NCBI RefSeq assembly: GCF_000002235.5
Contig: NW_022145604.1
Coordinates: 3,560,339-3,624,338, forward strand
Source: Strongylocentrotus purpuratus
Lineage: Eukaryota; Echinodermata; Echinoidea; Camarodonta; Strongylocentrotidae
Direction of reading: 5' to 3'
DNA: 64,000 bases
Shown: positions 22,548-35,781 of the stretch, piece after piece
How positions within the stretch are numbered: position 1 is the stretch's first letter
Layout of the letters: every line of letters starts with the position of its first letter
Notes under the pieces: model-generated
The model's input: only the letters and a program-made list of their open reading frames with translations
The model's database searches: none
What the model was told of the DNA's origin: nothing
Made by a program: the position numbers and the translations under genes

Positions 22548-23480
22548 AGGCGCGCCGGAAGCAGTTTGGGATGGGGGGGGGGGGGCAAACATTCCAGGGG
22601 GCTCACCTTCCAGGGGCAGTGACATAATGAGAAAAAAACGTTCGGAAGCGGGGGGGGGGCAGACGAAAAATCTGCATCACAACCAGTCTTACACGTTACA
22701 TGCAGGTCCCGCGGAACGTTTTTCAAAGTGGAGTATTAACGATCAGGTAGAGCGTAAATTGGCGTGGGGTCCAGGGCATGAGCCTCGGCAGGGGGTCCAG
22801 GGAGCAGAGTCCCTGGAAGCTCGGGGGTTTTAGGTATTTAATAACGGTCAGATGAGCATCCAGGGGCCCGCCTTAGGGCCTTTGGTGGGGTCCAGGGGTA
22901 TAACCCCCGGAAACTCGGTTTTTTTTTTTTAGGTATTAAATTCCGATCAGATGAGCATCAAGGGGGCAGAGCCCCCGGACGCTTTGGGGTTTTAGGCATT
23001 TAATTACAGTCAGATGAGCATTTTTATACTTTATTTGTGATTTTGGCAGGTCACTTATTTTTTTTCTCCGTCTTTCTTTCTTTTTCTCTTTAACTTTTTT
23101 CACTTTAACAAAAAGTGAGGGGGGGGTGCTCGAGCCCAGCCACTTTGCAGACTATGACATAAAGGCTTCTTAATAAACGTATTTTTCGCCCGACTGTAAT
23201 TTGGGAATCTCTTTTTTTCCAACAAACGCATAAAAAGGTATGACTGACAAAAAAATGGAGAAAAAATACCAGAAAATCATGTCATAACAGTAACATTTGT
23301 AAATCACTGGTATCGAATAAGAACTACACCCCCCCCCCCCCCCCACCGTCAGTACGCCAGTGTCCAGGGGCTCATGTCTTCTCACCCCTATAACAAAAAC
23401 AAAAAAGCTTTCCCATTCTTGCACAATATGTCCACGATATGCGCGTATCGCTATTATAAAGACCTCCATTGATAAATACT
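22548..23480. mobile_element. CAGGCGCG-start element with GGGGTCCAGGG sub-repeats, copy 2
   Basis: It starts CAGGCGCGCCGG, similar to the ends at 10836 and 44627, then a G-run. About three sub-repeats (22760-23010) share the GGTCCAGGG, GTTTTAGG and GATGAGCATC words with 14640-14830. The remainder, including TGCTCGAGCCC and poly-C at about 23330-23344, is collinear with 14900-15250. Confidence 0.65.
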
Positions 23481-24953
23481 GTATAGGCGGTATACGCAAT
23501 GTTTATAAAATTCTGGGAATTTCTTTTTTTTGAATGGAATTGTATATGTGATTTAATTCAGGTTTTTTATTATTGTTATGTTTTTTTGGGTTAAAAATAC
23601 AAACCATGTTTACTCCTTTACTGCTTTTTTTTGGGGGGGTGGGGTCTTTTTTTTTTGGGGGGGGGGGCAAAAATGTGTTTCGCCCCCCCCCCCCCTCCAA
23701 CTTCCGGCGCCTATGTCTCTCTCTATATAACACATATAATGTATACATTTGCAATAGCTCTCTAGTACTTTTATAGACTATGTTGATTACAAGTCCTTCT
23801 GAGGAGGCCTCTGCTTCCGGATGAGGAAAGAAAGATCATGAGAGATCAAAATAACAGGAAATAACACCCACCCGTATTCGGCCTAGGCCTTCTTTGTGAA
23901 AATATGGGCAAAGTCCACAAATATGATAAGCAGATGTTCTGATAGCTTGCAGACACAAATCCTTGCCAGTCGATGTGCGCAACAGTGTCTGCACAGTGAG
24001 ACAAGGAGGGCATATAGTGTGGTACGGTATGTCACTGAAACAGCTCCCATAGGATGTTTGTGCCAAAGTTGATTTTTTATTTTTTTTGCATTTTGGGATT
24101 CATTGGGGTCCAAGCTATCATAAATTGATGGGGTTCAAATTTTCCTGAAGACACCAAATTTCCCTATTGCGCATTATATATGCCATTTTGGCGCCTAATA
24201 ATGGACCCCCAGGAAATGAAGGAGGGGTCCGAAAATTTGAACCCCACCATTTTTGGCCAATTGGGACCCTTTTGAAGCCAAACAGCAAAAAAAAACTCAT
24301 ACTCTATTCACAAATAATAAAACAACTGGGGTATCCGATCATTTAAAGAAGTTATGGCCCATTAAACATATGCATGTTTTTTTTTATTTTTGGAAAATGT
24401 GCGCACGCGCGTGTTGTTATCTTTGACGCGCGCATATTACATCAATTTGAGTCAAAAATTACTGAAATTTACAGGGATTGTTAATAAAAGTATCGTTTAT
24501 CCAAAACGAGCAAAAAAAGGAAAACATTCGATCCGCGTGCGTTATAAACGCAAATACGCACGCGCCGACCCGCACGCGCCGACATTTTTGAAACGCTTAA
24601 AATTGTCTGAAACGTATGCAAAATTACTTGGTTTGGAGTTTGGGGCATTTTGTTTTCTAATTTCTTTTTGACGCACGTGTACGCGCACGTTAGAAGGGGC
24701 AGGCTCATTTACGTGGGCTAAATTTCTGACCCATGACCTGTGCATGATTGATACCAAATTTTAATTGAAATCGATATTGCATGGCTGAGATACGACCATT
24801 AACGATGTTTTACATAATGACGTCATGATGACGTCACGATGCCTTGGCGTCACTGAGGTTAATGAGAATTGCTTCAGCCATTCTTAAGATATCTTGCGAA
24901 CAAATTCGAGGAAGAATAATAATAATTTCTTCTATGCATACACAAAATAAATA
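23481..24953. other. Repeat debris without genes
   Basis: It holds G and C homopolymers at about 23632-23695, a TTTGAACCCCA-type short inverted pair (24124-24140, 24232-24247) and CpG-rich words (GCGCACGCGCGTG at 24400, CGCACGCGCCGACC near 24556, GTGTACGCGCACG near 24677). The stretch 24780-24910 resembles the right parts of the two 1.6 kb repeats, with tandem TGACGTCA words. Confidence 0.45.
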
Positions 24954-25250
24954 CTAGACTTTAATTCGTCACTTAGACGAATTAGGTGATACGTATGCTA
25001 ATGGTTTACATAACGAAGAATGCATTACACGATATGTTATTTTATAAAATGCTTCTCCCATTATGATCTATCCATATGTCAAGTTTAAATTGTGTCCCCT
25101 TGATCATTATGGATCTAGGGAAGATAGATTGAAACAATATATGACCATTGACCCTGTGCAGTAACCAGTTACAACTTTAACTCTAATCTACATCATGAAG
25201 AACACATTTTGACGATTTTGTCTTATTCAAAGAAAAAAAAATGTTATTGA
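24954..25250. repeat. Repeat unit beginning with a 9-bp hairpin, copy 2
   Basis: The same TAATTCGTC/GACGAATTA hairpin lies at 24962-24984, followed by GGTGATACGTATG and the collinear body described for 20386-20660. Confidence 0.7.
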
Positions 25251-25329
25251 TAAATGATTATCATCATGATAATGATGATCATGATGATCATGATGGTAAT
25301 GATGATGATCTTATTGAATAAATGAGGGA

Positions 25330-26931
25330 TGATTTAGTTAGCATATAGTCTCAGCTACAACATACTCAAAAATCAACAAAATCCAAGCAGAAATAATGGC
25401 GATATTGCTCAAAAGACAGGAATGTATAATCCAGATTTGAGAAAAAGTCATCTCCCATAGGGATTACATGCAAAAAGTAATGGATTAAGTGAAAAATAGG
25501 GTAATAATAAAGAAAATAGGGTTGTTTATTACATTATTTGCGATTCTACGTGTTTTAATAATCGAAGGAGATGGTACAGCGAAAGGTCAAAAAGAAAAAA
25601 AGTTAAGACAAATATTGTGGGAAACATCCGGACTCGAACCAGGGATCTCGAGGTTGGAAGTCGAGTGCGTTACCGATATAGCAAAACATTTCCCATAGCG
25701 ATTACACGTAAACGGGAAATGGAATTCTGAAATCCTACTTTGCGAGTGAAATATGAGCATAATCCTGGCATCTGATCGAAAAATAAAAGAAAATTTGTGA
25801 TAGCTTATTGTCTCAGCTACAACATACTCGAAGCTCAGCGAAAACAAAGCTAAACCAACGGAGATATTGCTCACGAAAGACAGGAATGTAGAATCCAGTT
25901 TTGAGAAAAAGTCATGTCCCATAGAGAATACATGCAAAATGTGAAAAATTGACATGCCTCCTTTAACCGCAAAAATACGCCATGATGCCTTTGTCAAAAT
26001 TAAAAATTGTGGATACTCTATTTATAGACAATTGTCTCAGCTAGAACATATCAAAATTTGAAAGAAAATCGATCTCTATTTACAGAGATACAATCAATTT
26101 TCCAAAAATATGCTGACGTCATAATATGCAAATTTAAATTTTGAGTTTGGAGGCCATTATGATGACGTCATGAGTTAATTGAGGGTCAAAAGAGACATGA
26201 AATCATATCTCCGACTCATAATCTATCTAAATATGAAAAAATATTGGGAGTTCCTATCTATTCTGAAGAGTTACAAAGAATTTTGTATAGGCATGTTTTT
26301 GCTCATGTATTGTGGATAAAGATAACGCAGGTCCGCGCGCGCTGTCAACTTTGACGGACGCTCATTGCGTTATCAAAAAGGTTAACAAGTTATCAAAATG
26401 CTTGGAAAAAATGTGCCAAATATGATGATAGAGAAAATTCGGCGATTCCATGTTGCAAAATGCTAGTACGCGCAAAAAACGCGTGAGCATCATTTTTGAT
26501 CAAATGCTCCATATGGCCTGAAACGTATGCAAAAAAAATTTGGGATGATTTAGACTTTTTTAGAGCATTTTAAATTTTTGCGCGCGCTTAAACGAGCGGA
26601 CGAACGCGCACGTTTATTGACCTGAAATTGACCGGACGGATATTGATCTTAATCATGATAAATATGAATGAGAAATAACTTTCTGTTATGAAGATATAAT
26701 CATAAGTTGATTTTCACAAAATGGTGTCTTGATGACTTCACGGTGACTTTCAGTCTTTGAAAAGTCACGCAGATCTAAGTTAGACTAAGATCTATCATCA
26801 TTGAAAATTTCATGACAATGGCTTTATTCAATATCGAGATATCCTGCGACAAGTTCTAGGAAGAATAATATAAAAAAAAGAAAATCTTGACGAAATCAAT
26901 AGGTGATACGTAGACTTCGTACGTATCACCT
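25330..26931. repeat. 1.6 kb interspersed repeat, copy 2
   Basis: Collinear with 18786-20385, with the tRNA-like segment at 25625-25680 on the minus strand. It ends in a perfect 12-bp hairpin, AGGTGATACGTA, loop GACTTCG, TACGTATCACCT (26901-26931). That end word also starts the unit at about 24984, so the two words could be the inverted ends of one 1.95 kb element (24984-26931). Confidence 0.7.
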
Positions 26932-26938
26932 GAAAATG

Positions 26939-27914
26939 GTGACATAATAATCTTTCTCCAAAATATCGAACTGGAGTATTCTGTTGTATTGCTTGTTTAT
27001 TTACGTACAAAGAGCTTATTTTCAAGAGGCACTAGATCCATGTGTGTAACTTAAGAAAGATCTCTTTGTTTACCCGATTTTGTTCAGGTGTCTATTGAAT
27101 AGTTTTATCAAGAGATGCATGTGTTCAAAATTGCTCTCGTAATTTAGGTTAATAATTTTTTCAAGGTAAATAGAGGAAAATGTATATCATTATCTCTATT
27201 TGCCATCAAAATATTTTGCACCTTTCGGAAAATAGCTCTTCAAATATTTACATGTAGAGATATAAATAAACAATGAAATCAATGAAACAAAATAGATACC
27301 GAGTATGAATCAGGGAACAAACTGAAAGTTTCGTCTCCTACATGCTGCCATTTTGACAAAACCGTCTTTCTCTTCAAAGATACAATATTTTATTACTTTA
27401 CTTGCATTATCAACCCCACATAGCTTTAAAATCACTTCAGATTGAACTGGCCAAAAGTCATGTGATATTCTTGCTCAGATGCTTTCCTTTACCTTTAAGA
27501 GTTCTTTATTATGAGGAATTGGTTGATAAATTTTTTTTCTTGGCAATACTGCACAAATTAAAAGAGTTAAACAAATGCACGACTGTAACTTTTAGCGCGT
27601 TTTGAAAAATGTTTTAGGAAATATCAGAAAATAAAATGAGTGAAAAAAACAAACAAATAAAGATATAATGACGTGAATTTCAAAAAGGGTGAACGGAAAC
27701 AACATAACAACTAGTGAACTATCTTATAAATCGTAGCAAAATGTGTATATTGATGGTCATCTTGCGAGTAATAACCATTAACTACTCTCATCGGGCCCTC
27801 ATCATTAATTTTTCTCTTAATTTGTTGTTGTTGATGGTGAATTATTTGGGGGGTGATTGTACAGGCCACCCCCCCCCCACCCACCCCCCCCCCCCCCCCG
27901 GATCGACACCCATG
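26939..27914. repeat. 0.95 kb repeat ending in GGATCGACACCCATG, copy 1
   Basis: From GTGACATAATAAT onwards it is nearly identical to 32141-33050, apart from small indels. Both copies finish with a long C-run and GGATCGACACCCATG. No coding sequence is apparent. Confidence 0.75.
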
Positions 27915-29748
27915 TATGAAGCACATAGAGAGAATCACAGGCTAAATGTCAATACAGATGCTCATACAAAAACACCCATGTGAACTTTTGGAACTCGTTT
28001 TCTCTATTCAATTTGTATACAAAGACAAATTAGTGAACCTCGCATTTGGATCTCGTTTTCTCTATTCGATATGTATCAAGATCAATCACCCTTGATGTTT
28101 CATAGTACCTATTATATTTACTGCATTTGTTCTTGTTCGTGGGAAAGAACTGTGAGAACCATGCAAACGTGTATTGCTATTCAAGCACATCTATAGAAGA
28201 GGAAGAGGACAACTTTAAAAACAGCGCTCATTTTCACCTCTAGTTCCTTTTAATGATAGGAAACTGTTTTCCAGATCAAATTTGTGACTTAATCAGAATA
28301 ATATATTAAGTTTCGGTCCTCAGTGCTTCCCGGTTAGATTAAAATTCCGAAAGAAAAATAATTTAGATTACCATTTGGTTTTGTTTTTTCCTTTTACAGC
28401 CTGTTATATCCGTATCTTAGAATCCAGTCACCAACAACTTATTTTTGAAAAATGTGTGATGTTGTGCAGTGATGACCAAATATACTTTATCAGCTTTTCA
28501 ATTACTTAGCACTAGTAATTTAAGGTAGTAGATAAGAGCAAACTTATTAGTCACCAAGATTATATATATCAAATGTCACTGTCCATATTATGACTTACAT
28601 TTTATACAAAGAAATCGCACAGTAGCGCAAAAACAAAAACGATAATTTATTTTGTTACGATTGTTTGTAAACATGTTTGTATATTGTAAATTTCATGTCA
28701 TATGAAAATTTAAATTTCTGTAGATACAGTGTTCGACATATCAAAACTCTGAACATATCAATAATGTTCAACAACCTTTGGCGATTATGACTTTCCCCAA
28801 AAATGGTCTGCGACTCTGCACCACTGTCATAAGCTATTCTTCATTCAAGTGGTCTACAAACCTTCTTTTTAATCGATAGCTATTGTTCAATTTTCCCCCA
28901 CCCCCCCCCCCCCCCTCCCTCCAGAACGTGATGAATAGTTAAAGAATAATTACAGAATAGTTACAGATCATAGTTCTGGAAATCCATCTCTAAATGTAAC
29001 AGGATACTGCCTTTGTTAATATTTTGAAAATGCTGAGCTCTGATTCCTCCAGGGATGAAGAGGAAGGTTGGACCTACCCCCTTTTTTTAAAGAGATAGAT
29101 GATTGAAATTCACATTTATATATTTCTCACCGACACTATGGCTAACAATAAACAAATATAAGAGTATACAGGAATCAGTAAATAAATTCAAAAGCAGAAG
29201 AAGTCGAAAACCCTGAGAGTAAATGCTTGTGTTGGGAACGCCCATTTCACGTAAGTACAAGTTACTGTAGAAACTGAGAAGAGAATTAGGCATTGGAGGA
29301 TATGTTCATTTAGTTTTTATGTTACTGCGTCTATTGCTTCGAACCTTCTATACAATGAGGTGTTTGCAATGACACCAAACAGACTAAATAATCATTGTAC
29401 TAGAATGTTACTAATAATAAGCGACATACATCTCATTTACAAACCGCCTGACAAAACTGTCCCGAGGCGTATACAACAAAAGTATATAATAGGCCGTACA
29501 TGAAAATTATCAATATACAAAAAATTGTTTGTTTTACAAGAGGGTAACTGACGTAGAATAAGAGTATATTCTTCTGCAAAAAGGTATAGTCGTCAAAAAC
29601 AAAATGTAATTTAGCGGGTAGTTAAACACATTTTTGTCTTTCGAGAAAAAGTTTGCAAAGAGAGTAACTTCTGCAAGCTGGATAGTAGAGTTTGCCTAGA
29701 TTTGACCAAATAGGGTAGGCTCCAATGAAGAGGTGTGATCTCACAAGC
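27915..29748. other. No gene recognised
   Basis: AT-rich, apparently unique sequence apart from a C-run at about 28898-28914. No open frame above about 70 codons and no domain. Confidence 0.4.
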
Positions 29749-30430
29749 AAGGGTGTCGATTTGTATCCGTGACCGGGGGGGGGGGAGGGGATGATAGGTG
29801 CCAAAATATTTTCGGCAATGGATCAAAGCAACCAAAGAGGGAGAAGCGTGTGGCATGTTGCCCTCACGTACTTGAAAAATACATACTCTTCGCTTTTTGA
29901 TTATTTCCTTATATGACTCATTCGAATGACTCGTTCGTGTTTATTAAGCCAAGGGTGTCGATTTGTATCCGTGGTTGGGGGGGGGGGTGATAGGTGCCAA
30001 AATATTTCCGGCAATGGATCAAAGCAACCAAAGAGGGAGAAGCGTGTGGCATGTTGCCCTCACGTACTTGAAAAATACATACTCTTCGCTTTTTGATTAT
30101 TTCCTTATATGACTCATTCGAATGACTCGTTCGTGTTTATTAAGCCAAGGGTGTCGATTTGTATCCGTGGTTGGGGGGGGGGGGGGTGATAGGTGCCAAA
30201 ATATTTCCGGCAATGGATCAAAGCAACCAAGAGGGAGAAGCGTGTGGCAGGTTGCACCCCCTCCCTTTCAAGTTATTAAATTTTTCAAGTCACCCTCAAT
30301 TAAGATAACATTTCAGAGAATATAAGAGTGGTAATAAAATTAATAACATGCTGAATATTAGTCCTGACTCTTGCCTGCAGTATAGGCCTATACCAGACTG
30401 ATATCATCTATTTTAAACGAAATTTAGACA
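29749..30430 (+). repeat. Tandem ~196-bp repeat, about 2.5-3 units
   Basis: GGGTGTCGATTTGTATCCG recurs at 29749, 29951 and 30147. Each unit has a G-run, GGCAATGGATCAAAGCAACC, a CACGTACTTGAAAAATACAT stretch and CGAATGACTCGTTCGTG. The last unit continues into the CAGACTGATATCATC end seen also at 16670. Confidence 0.85.
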
Positions 30431-30844
30431 TTACCAAAAAGAAATCCAATGGTGAGGGATATCAACTTGTGAAAATATTATGTAACTAGTGGGCAAAGGC
30501 ATTAATAAGCAACCAGGAAAGGTTCATGTTGACAGAATTTTTTTATTTCCTGGTGATAGAAACATACATTTTATGAATATTGATGTCTCCAAACAACATT
30601 CAACGTGAAAAACCCATTCCAATATTCTGTGTAAGGAGATCTCAAAAAAACATAGTTCTCATTAGTAAATAAAAAACATATCGCTTTTGATTCTTCATTT
30701 GACTCTCTTCCTTCTTTAATTAAACTAACTCAATCCTCTCTGCGGGAAACTCAGTTCAATGAAACTAAATATCACTGATACAAAATTTGGTTCTCAAAAT
30801 GGCTCAAAATTTCCAAAGTTTCCACTCCTGATCTCATACAAACT
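30431..30844. other. No feature recognised
   Basis: AT-rich sequence without open frames. Confidence 0.4.
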
Positions 30845-30852
30845 GTTTGTTT

Positions 30853-31806
30853 CAGGAGCGAATTCCAAAGTGGGGGGGGGGGGCACCACGAAAAAAGGGC
30901 ACCTACAAAGGGAAGTTTCAATGTGAAGATATTCACTTTTTAGACACGGTATATACCCTTACATTGTGATTACAACATTTGCTTCACTTTATACACCATA
31001 CAAAATATTGCTTAAGCATCATTCTTTGCAGTTGGGTGTGATGGTCTGAACATTTATTAATGATTTGTGAGGTCGCAGTGAGAAAAATACAAAGAGTAAT
31101 TGTCAGAGGTGAAAATAGGGCACTTCTTACACCCTCAAAAAGAGGCACTCACCAGGGGAAAAAGTCAGACATGAGAATAGGGAATGGGCATTTGTCGACG
31201 GAAAATGGGCTCCGAGATTTTGATAGGGGCATTTATAAAAGGTGAAAAGGGGCATTTTTGGAAAGAGGATAGGTCCCTTATTAGAAACGAAAAGGTCATT
31301 GTTAAAAGGAAAATTATCAGAGATGAAAAGAGGCACTTATCGCACCTAAAAAGGGGCAATGACCAAATATGAAAAGGAGCACTTATGTGAATGAAAAAAG
31401 GGGCACTTATAAGAAAGGAAAATGTTCACTAGTTAAAAGAAAACGATTTTAAAGAGGCATTTATAGGAGGTGAAGGGGCACTTATCTGAAGTGAAAAGGA
31501 GTAACTTCTCGTACCTGAAAAGGGTCATCCACCAGAGAAAGGGCACTTATGAAAATGGAAAATGGACACTTATTGCAAAGAAAAATGGGAACTTGTCGAA
31601 GGAAAAGGGGCACTCTACCAAATAAAAGGGCACTTATCAAAGTTGAAGGGGCACTTTTACTAATTAGTAGGGGTACTTGTCAAATTAAAAGGGGCACTAT
31701 TCCTATGTAAAAAGGGGCACTTTCCTGTGTAAAAAGGGGCACTCTTCAGGTGCGTGAAAAAGTGGGGGCACTGTCCCCCCTCTGCTTCCCGGGAGGGCCG
31801 CCTCTG
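30853..31806 (+). mobile_element. hAT-like minisatellite element, copy B
   Basis: It starts CAGGAGCG and ends GGCCGCCTCTG, matching the ends of 7840-9412. Flanking 8-mers GTTTGTTT (30845-30852) and GTCTGTTT (31807-31814) match at 7 of 8. The interior (31090-31760) is the AAAAGGGGCACTT array in the same orientation as copy A. Confidence 0.7.
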
Positions 31807-32140
31807 GTCTGTTTCTTAAAAACATAATATAAAACTTACGTTCCAACTACCAAAGAACAAACTTCCATTATCTCCTTCTTCACCCAGATATACTTATCAT
31901 ACCAGATACGCTCTAAAATATAAGCATAACATTCCCCTAAGGCCCTGACCAGAGCACTATTTTTTCTTCAAACACTATAACCAGTCTTAGAAGATGCATT
32001 ATTGTTGGAAGGGCGTTATAAACAAAACTTCAAACTTAATAACATTAAAACCTTCAAAAACACCTTAAATATCTTATGCCTGTTACGTTTTAATACAATA
32101 CATAGGCCTACATCAGCTTTTCAATAAATCAAAAATAAGT

Positions 32141-33050
32141 TGTGACATAATAATTTTTCTCCAAAATATCGAACTGGAGTATTCTGTTGTATTGCTTGTT
32201 TATGTACATACAAAGAGCTTATTTTCAAGAGGCACTAGATCCATATGTGTAACTTAAGAAAGATCTCTTTGTTTATCTGATTTTGTTCATAATTTCTCTC
32301 GTAATTTAGGTAAATAATTTTGTTCAAGGTAAATAGAGGAAAATGTATATCATTATCTCCATTCGCTAACAAAAGATATTATTGCTCCTTTCGGAAAATA
32401 GCTCTTCAAATGTTTTACATGTAGAAATATAAATAAACAGAGAAATGGATGAAATCAACAAAACAAAATAGATACCGAGTATGAATCAGGGAAAAAACTG
32501 AAAGTTTCGTCTCCTACATGCTGCCATTTGGACAAAACCGTCTTTCTCTTCAATGATACAATATTTTATCACTTTACTTGCATTATGAGAAAAAAAACGC
32601 ATCAGATGCTTTCCTTTACCTTTAAGAGTTCTTTATTTTAAAGAATTGGTTGATAATTTTTTCTTGCCAATAATGCTCAATTAAAAGAGTTAAACAAATA
32701 CACGACTGTAACTTTTAGCGCGTTTTGAAAAATGTTTTAGGAGATATCAGGAAATAAAATGGGTGAAAAAACTAACAAATAAAGATACAAAGACGTGAAT
32801 TTTAAAAATGGTGAACGGAAACAACATAACAACTAGTGAACTATCTTATAAGTCATAGCAAAATGTGTGTATTGATGGTCATCTTGCGAGTAATAACCAT
32901 TAACTACTCTCATCAGGCTCTCATCATTAATTTTTCTCTTCATTTTTGTTTTGATGGTGAATTATTGGGGGATGATTGTACAGACCACCCCCACCTGAAA
33001 TATTGGGGGGATATATCACCCCCCCCCCCCCCCCGGGATCGACACCCATG
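32141..33050. repeat. 0.95 kb repeat ending in GGATCGACACCCATG, copy 2
   Basis: Direct-orientation copy of 26939-27914, about 5.2 kb away. A few deletions distinguish it, for example around 32289 and 32590. Confidence 0.75.
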
Positions 33051-33379
33051 CAGTCACAAGGATATTATTCCCGGAATATTTACAGACAGTTCAAATTCAA
33101 TTCTTCAGTTTTTTTTTGTCATTTTTTTCTCCAAACAATGTAGTTATCGTTATACATTTGCCACATTCGGCTAAATGTCGTCAAATGTTCTTTCAACTCA
33201 TCAGCTTTTCATCAAATAGAGTTTTTTTCTTCAGCTCTGCTTCATTTTTTTGCCTGGTGTTCTTCAAAATATCTCTATTAAACTGTCTAATCATGTCACT
33301 AAGTATTCATCAATTATTCAGATTTTGACTCTGACTGACTTGCAAATACGATTCGCCGCTAATCCCGATATCCTGTCTA

Positions 33380-33418
<39 letters not shown>

Positions 33419-33849
33419 AGAAAACAAAATCATATATATTTTTACTCGCTCCCTTCGCAAAAAAGGAGAAAGAAATTGGAAACAGGATGGTTGATTTTCT
33501 AGCAAGACGCCTAAGTCTCCTTGTGGAAAAATGCGGACGTATTCCTATTGGATAAACCGAAAGTGTGCATAATTATATATGCATAAAAATAGCACTGTGG
33601 TAGGTTAGAAGGTGACTGAAAAGGTTCCCAACATTCCTTCAAAGTTGTGATATCTTACCTTTACTCTGTGAAGGGAGTGCAGCTTTTAAATGATGGAGGC
33701 TAAGCTTCCACGCAGCTATACCGCTAGCACAATTCTGCAATCACGACCGAACTGTTCTCGAACCAGGCTGCGAGGAGTGACAATGCTTTGCATAGAAATA
33801 TGATTTGCACGTATGATGCACAAGATCAAAGCTTTTTTGGCACATGCAC
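33051..33849. repeat. Sequence with an ATT microsatellite, no gene
   Basis: (TTA)n lies at about 33379-33413. Otherwise AT-rich with no supported feature. Confidence 0.5.
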
Positions 33850-33851
33850 TA

Positions 33852-35331
33852 GGGGAAAGTGGGGCATAATGGAACACTTAATTCCAAACTTGCAATATGA
33901 CGTCATCAACGACACAAAAACAGTAAAAATAACAGTTTCAGATAGATGTTGTATGCACTTTATTATGTCAACGAACAACCGACAAAAACCACGGTAAAAT
34001 TGCAGAGAAACTCGAAACGAATTTTACAAAAGAAAAATCCAACTTGCCCCATCCCTGAGGCATAATGGCACTCCCCCTGGGGCAAAATGGATCTACGGAT
34101 CCGTATTGCCCCATCAGAACTCTAACGTTCTATACTGAGTAATGTACCTAAAGTAACTTTAAGCAAACTTAGTGGGCAGAGCTGCATAATGAAAGCCTGT
34201 AGTAGTTTCAAATATTTATGGGGCAAAACTGAAAAGGTAATCGTAATAAAGCCTGATTTAAAAGTAGAAAATGTAGACTTGTAAAATGTGCACTACACTC
34301 TCAATTTCTTAGACTGGAATCTGGGTCACATTTTCGTTCTGATACAACCACTAGTCACGTAAACCAACTGCTAGGCACATACTTTGAATTCAGCTAACTT
34401 ATACATCTAAAACTGGCTGGGAAACTAGAACAACTATCGATTTGTTTTATGAACCAACTACTTTCAGAATGGAACATGAAACATTGGTAAACAGGCCCCT
34501 ATAAAAAGGGCGAAAACAGTATTTTGTTTATTTTTGTGAATTATTTTACAAGACAAAACAAAATTAGTAATGTTGATTTTTATTCCCTTTATGCATTTCT
34601 GTCTCTGTGCTATAATGTCGCCATAATTAAAGCACCTACTGGCTCAACAATGAATGATATTTGGAAATAAAGAGTGGAAAACGTTTAACTTATAAAAATA
34701 CAACAAGAAAATCCAAATATAATGATAAAAATACATGTATGCATACACACAAGTGCACACGCACATTCACTCAACCATTCAGTCTTTAGGACCAACAGGG
34801 ACACCATAACATTGGAGTGGTTTACTTTTTTACATTTTTATTTGAAGCCGTAAACCCTTGGCATTTGCTTAAGTCAAGCTTTCACAAGATATGTTATTTT
34901 CAATTGAGGCAAAACGGAACCCTGTTCCATTTTGTCCCGTACCTATATGGTCCATTTTGCCCCAATGACATATTTTTTAATAAAAGTTTGCGTAGAAAAT
35001 ACCTGAAGCATAGTTGGCATGCAAACAGGCGAGTCTAACGTTGATATCTTTATGATTAATATATACAAATATTTGATTAGAATCGATACCAAAATTACCA
35101 AATTTCAGCCATATGAACATTCCCTTACTTTAGATCATGAGGCTGTAATTTTTTGGATGGGATCTTACTCCGATGTGCCTCGATGTAACCGGATGAAAAT
35201 TCAGTGCTGAAATTATTTTGGCATCTTCTCTTCTTCAAAGAATTTGCACAGAGGGCGACCTTTTTTAACATATGCTAATTTCAAAGTTCCATTTTGCCCC
35301 CCCCCCGGGTCCGTTATGCCCCACTTTCACC
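33852..35331. mobile_element. TA-flanked (mariner-type) non-autonomous element
   Basis: The left end GGGGAAAGTGGGGCATAATGG and the right end, inverted GGTGAAAGTGGGGCATAACGG, form a 21-bp terminal repeat with two mismatches. TA stands at 33850-33851 and 35332-35333, the target duplication of Tc1/mariner elements. GGGGCA(A/T)AATGG-like words recur inside (34060-34110, 34218, 34925-34965). No transposase frame was found. Confidence 0.75.
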
Positions 35332-35614
35332 TACGTCGTTCAAGCAGAGAAAATATGCTCACTATTTTTTCGTTGTTGTGTCACAAAAAGGAAGTATCTG
35401 AAAAAAGAAAATTAATGCAAATTTAATATAGTTATTTGTACGTGGTTAATTATTCAAAAAAAGGAATATGAAAGTAGCAGCTGTAAGGCAGAAATAATTC
35501 GACTATACAATCCAAGAGTAAAAAATAAACGTCGAAACATTAACATTTAATTGACTGAAATACAATAATATACAAATTGAAATAACATTGAATAATAACA
35601 TCAACAGTAGCCTT

Positions 35615-35757
35615 TTGTCACAGCGGGTTTGCTGCTCTATCGGTCCCATGTCCATAGTCGATCAAGATGTATAGGCGTATGTTAACTTTCCACGATTAGA
35701 GGACTATTCCGCACGTTTCCAGGACCAGTTGATCCGAAGAGCAGCAAAGCCGCCCTG
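35615..35757. repeat. Imperfect inverted repeat (hairpin) around TTTGCTGCTCT
   Basis: GCGGGTTTGCTGCTCT at about 35622-35638 pairs with AGAGCAGCAAAGCCGCC at about 35738-35754. GGTCC/GGACC words inside could extend the stem. It lies just upstream of the 7SL-like SINE. Function unknown. Confidence 0.45.
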
Positions 35758-35781
35758 ATTAAAGGCTACATCCACATCAAT

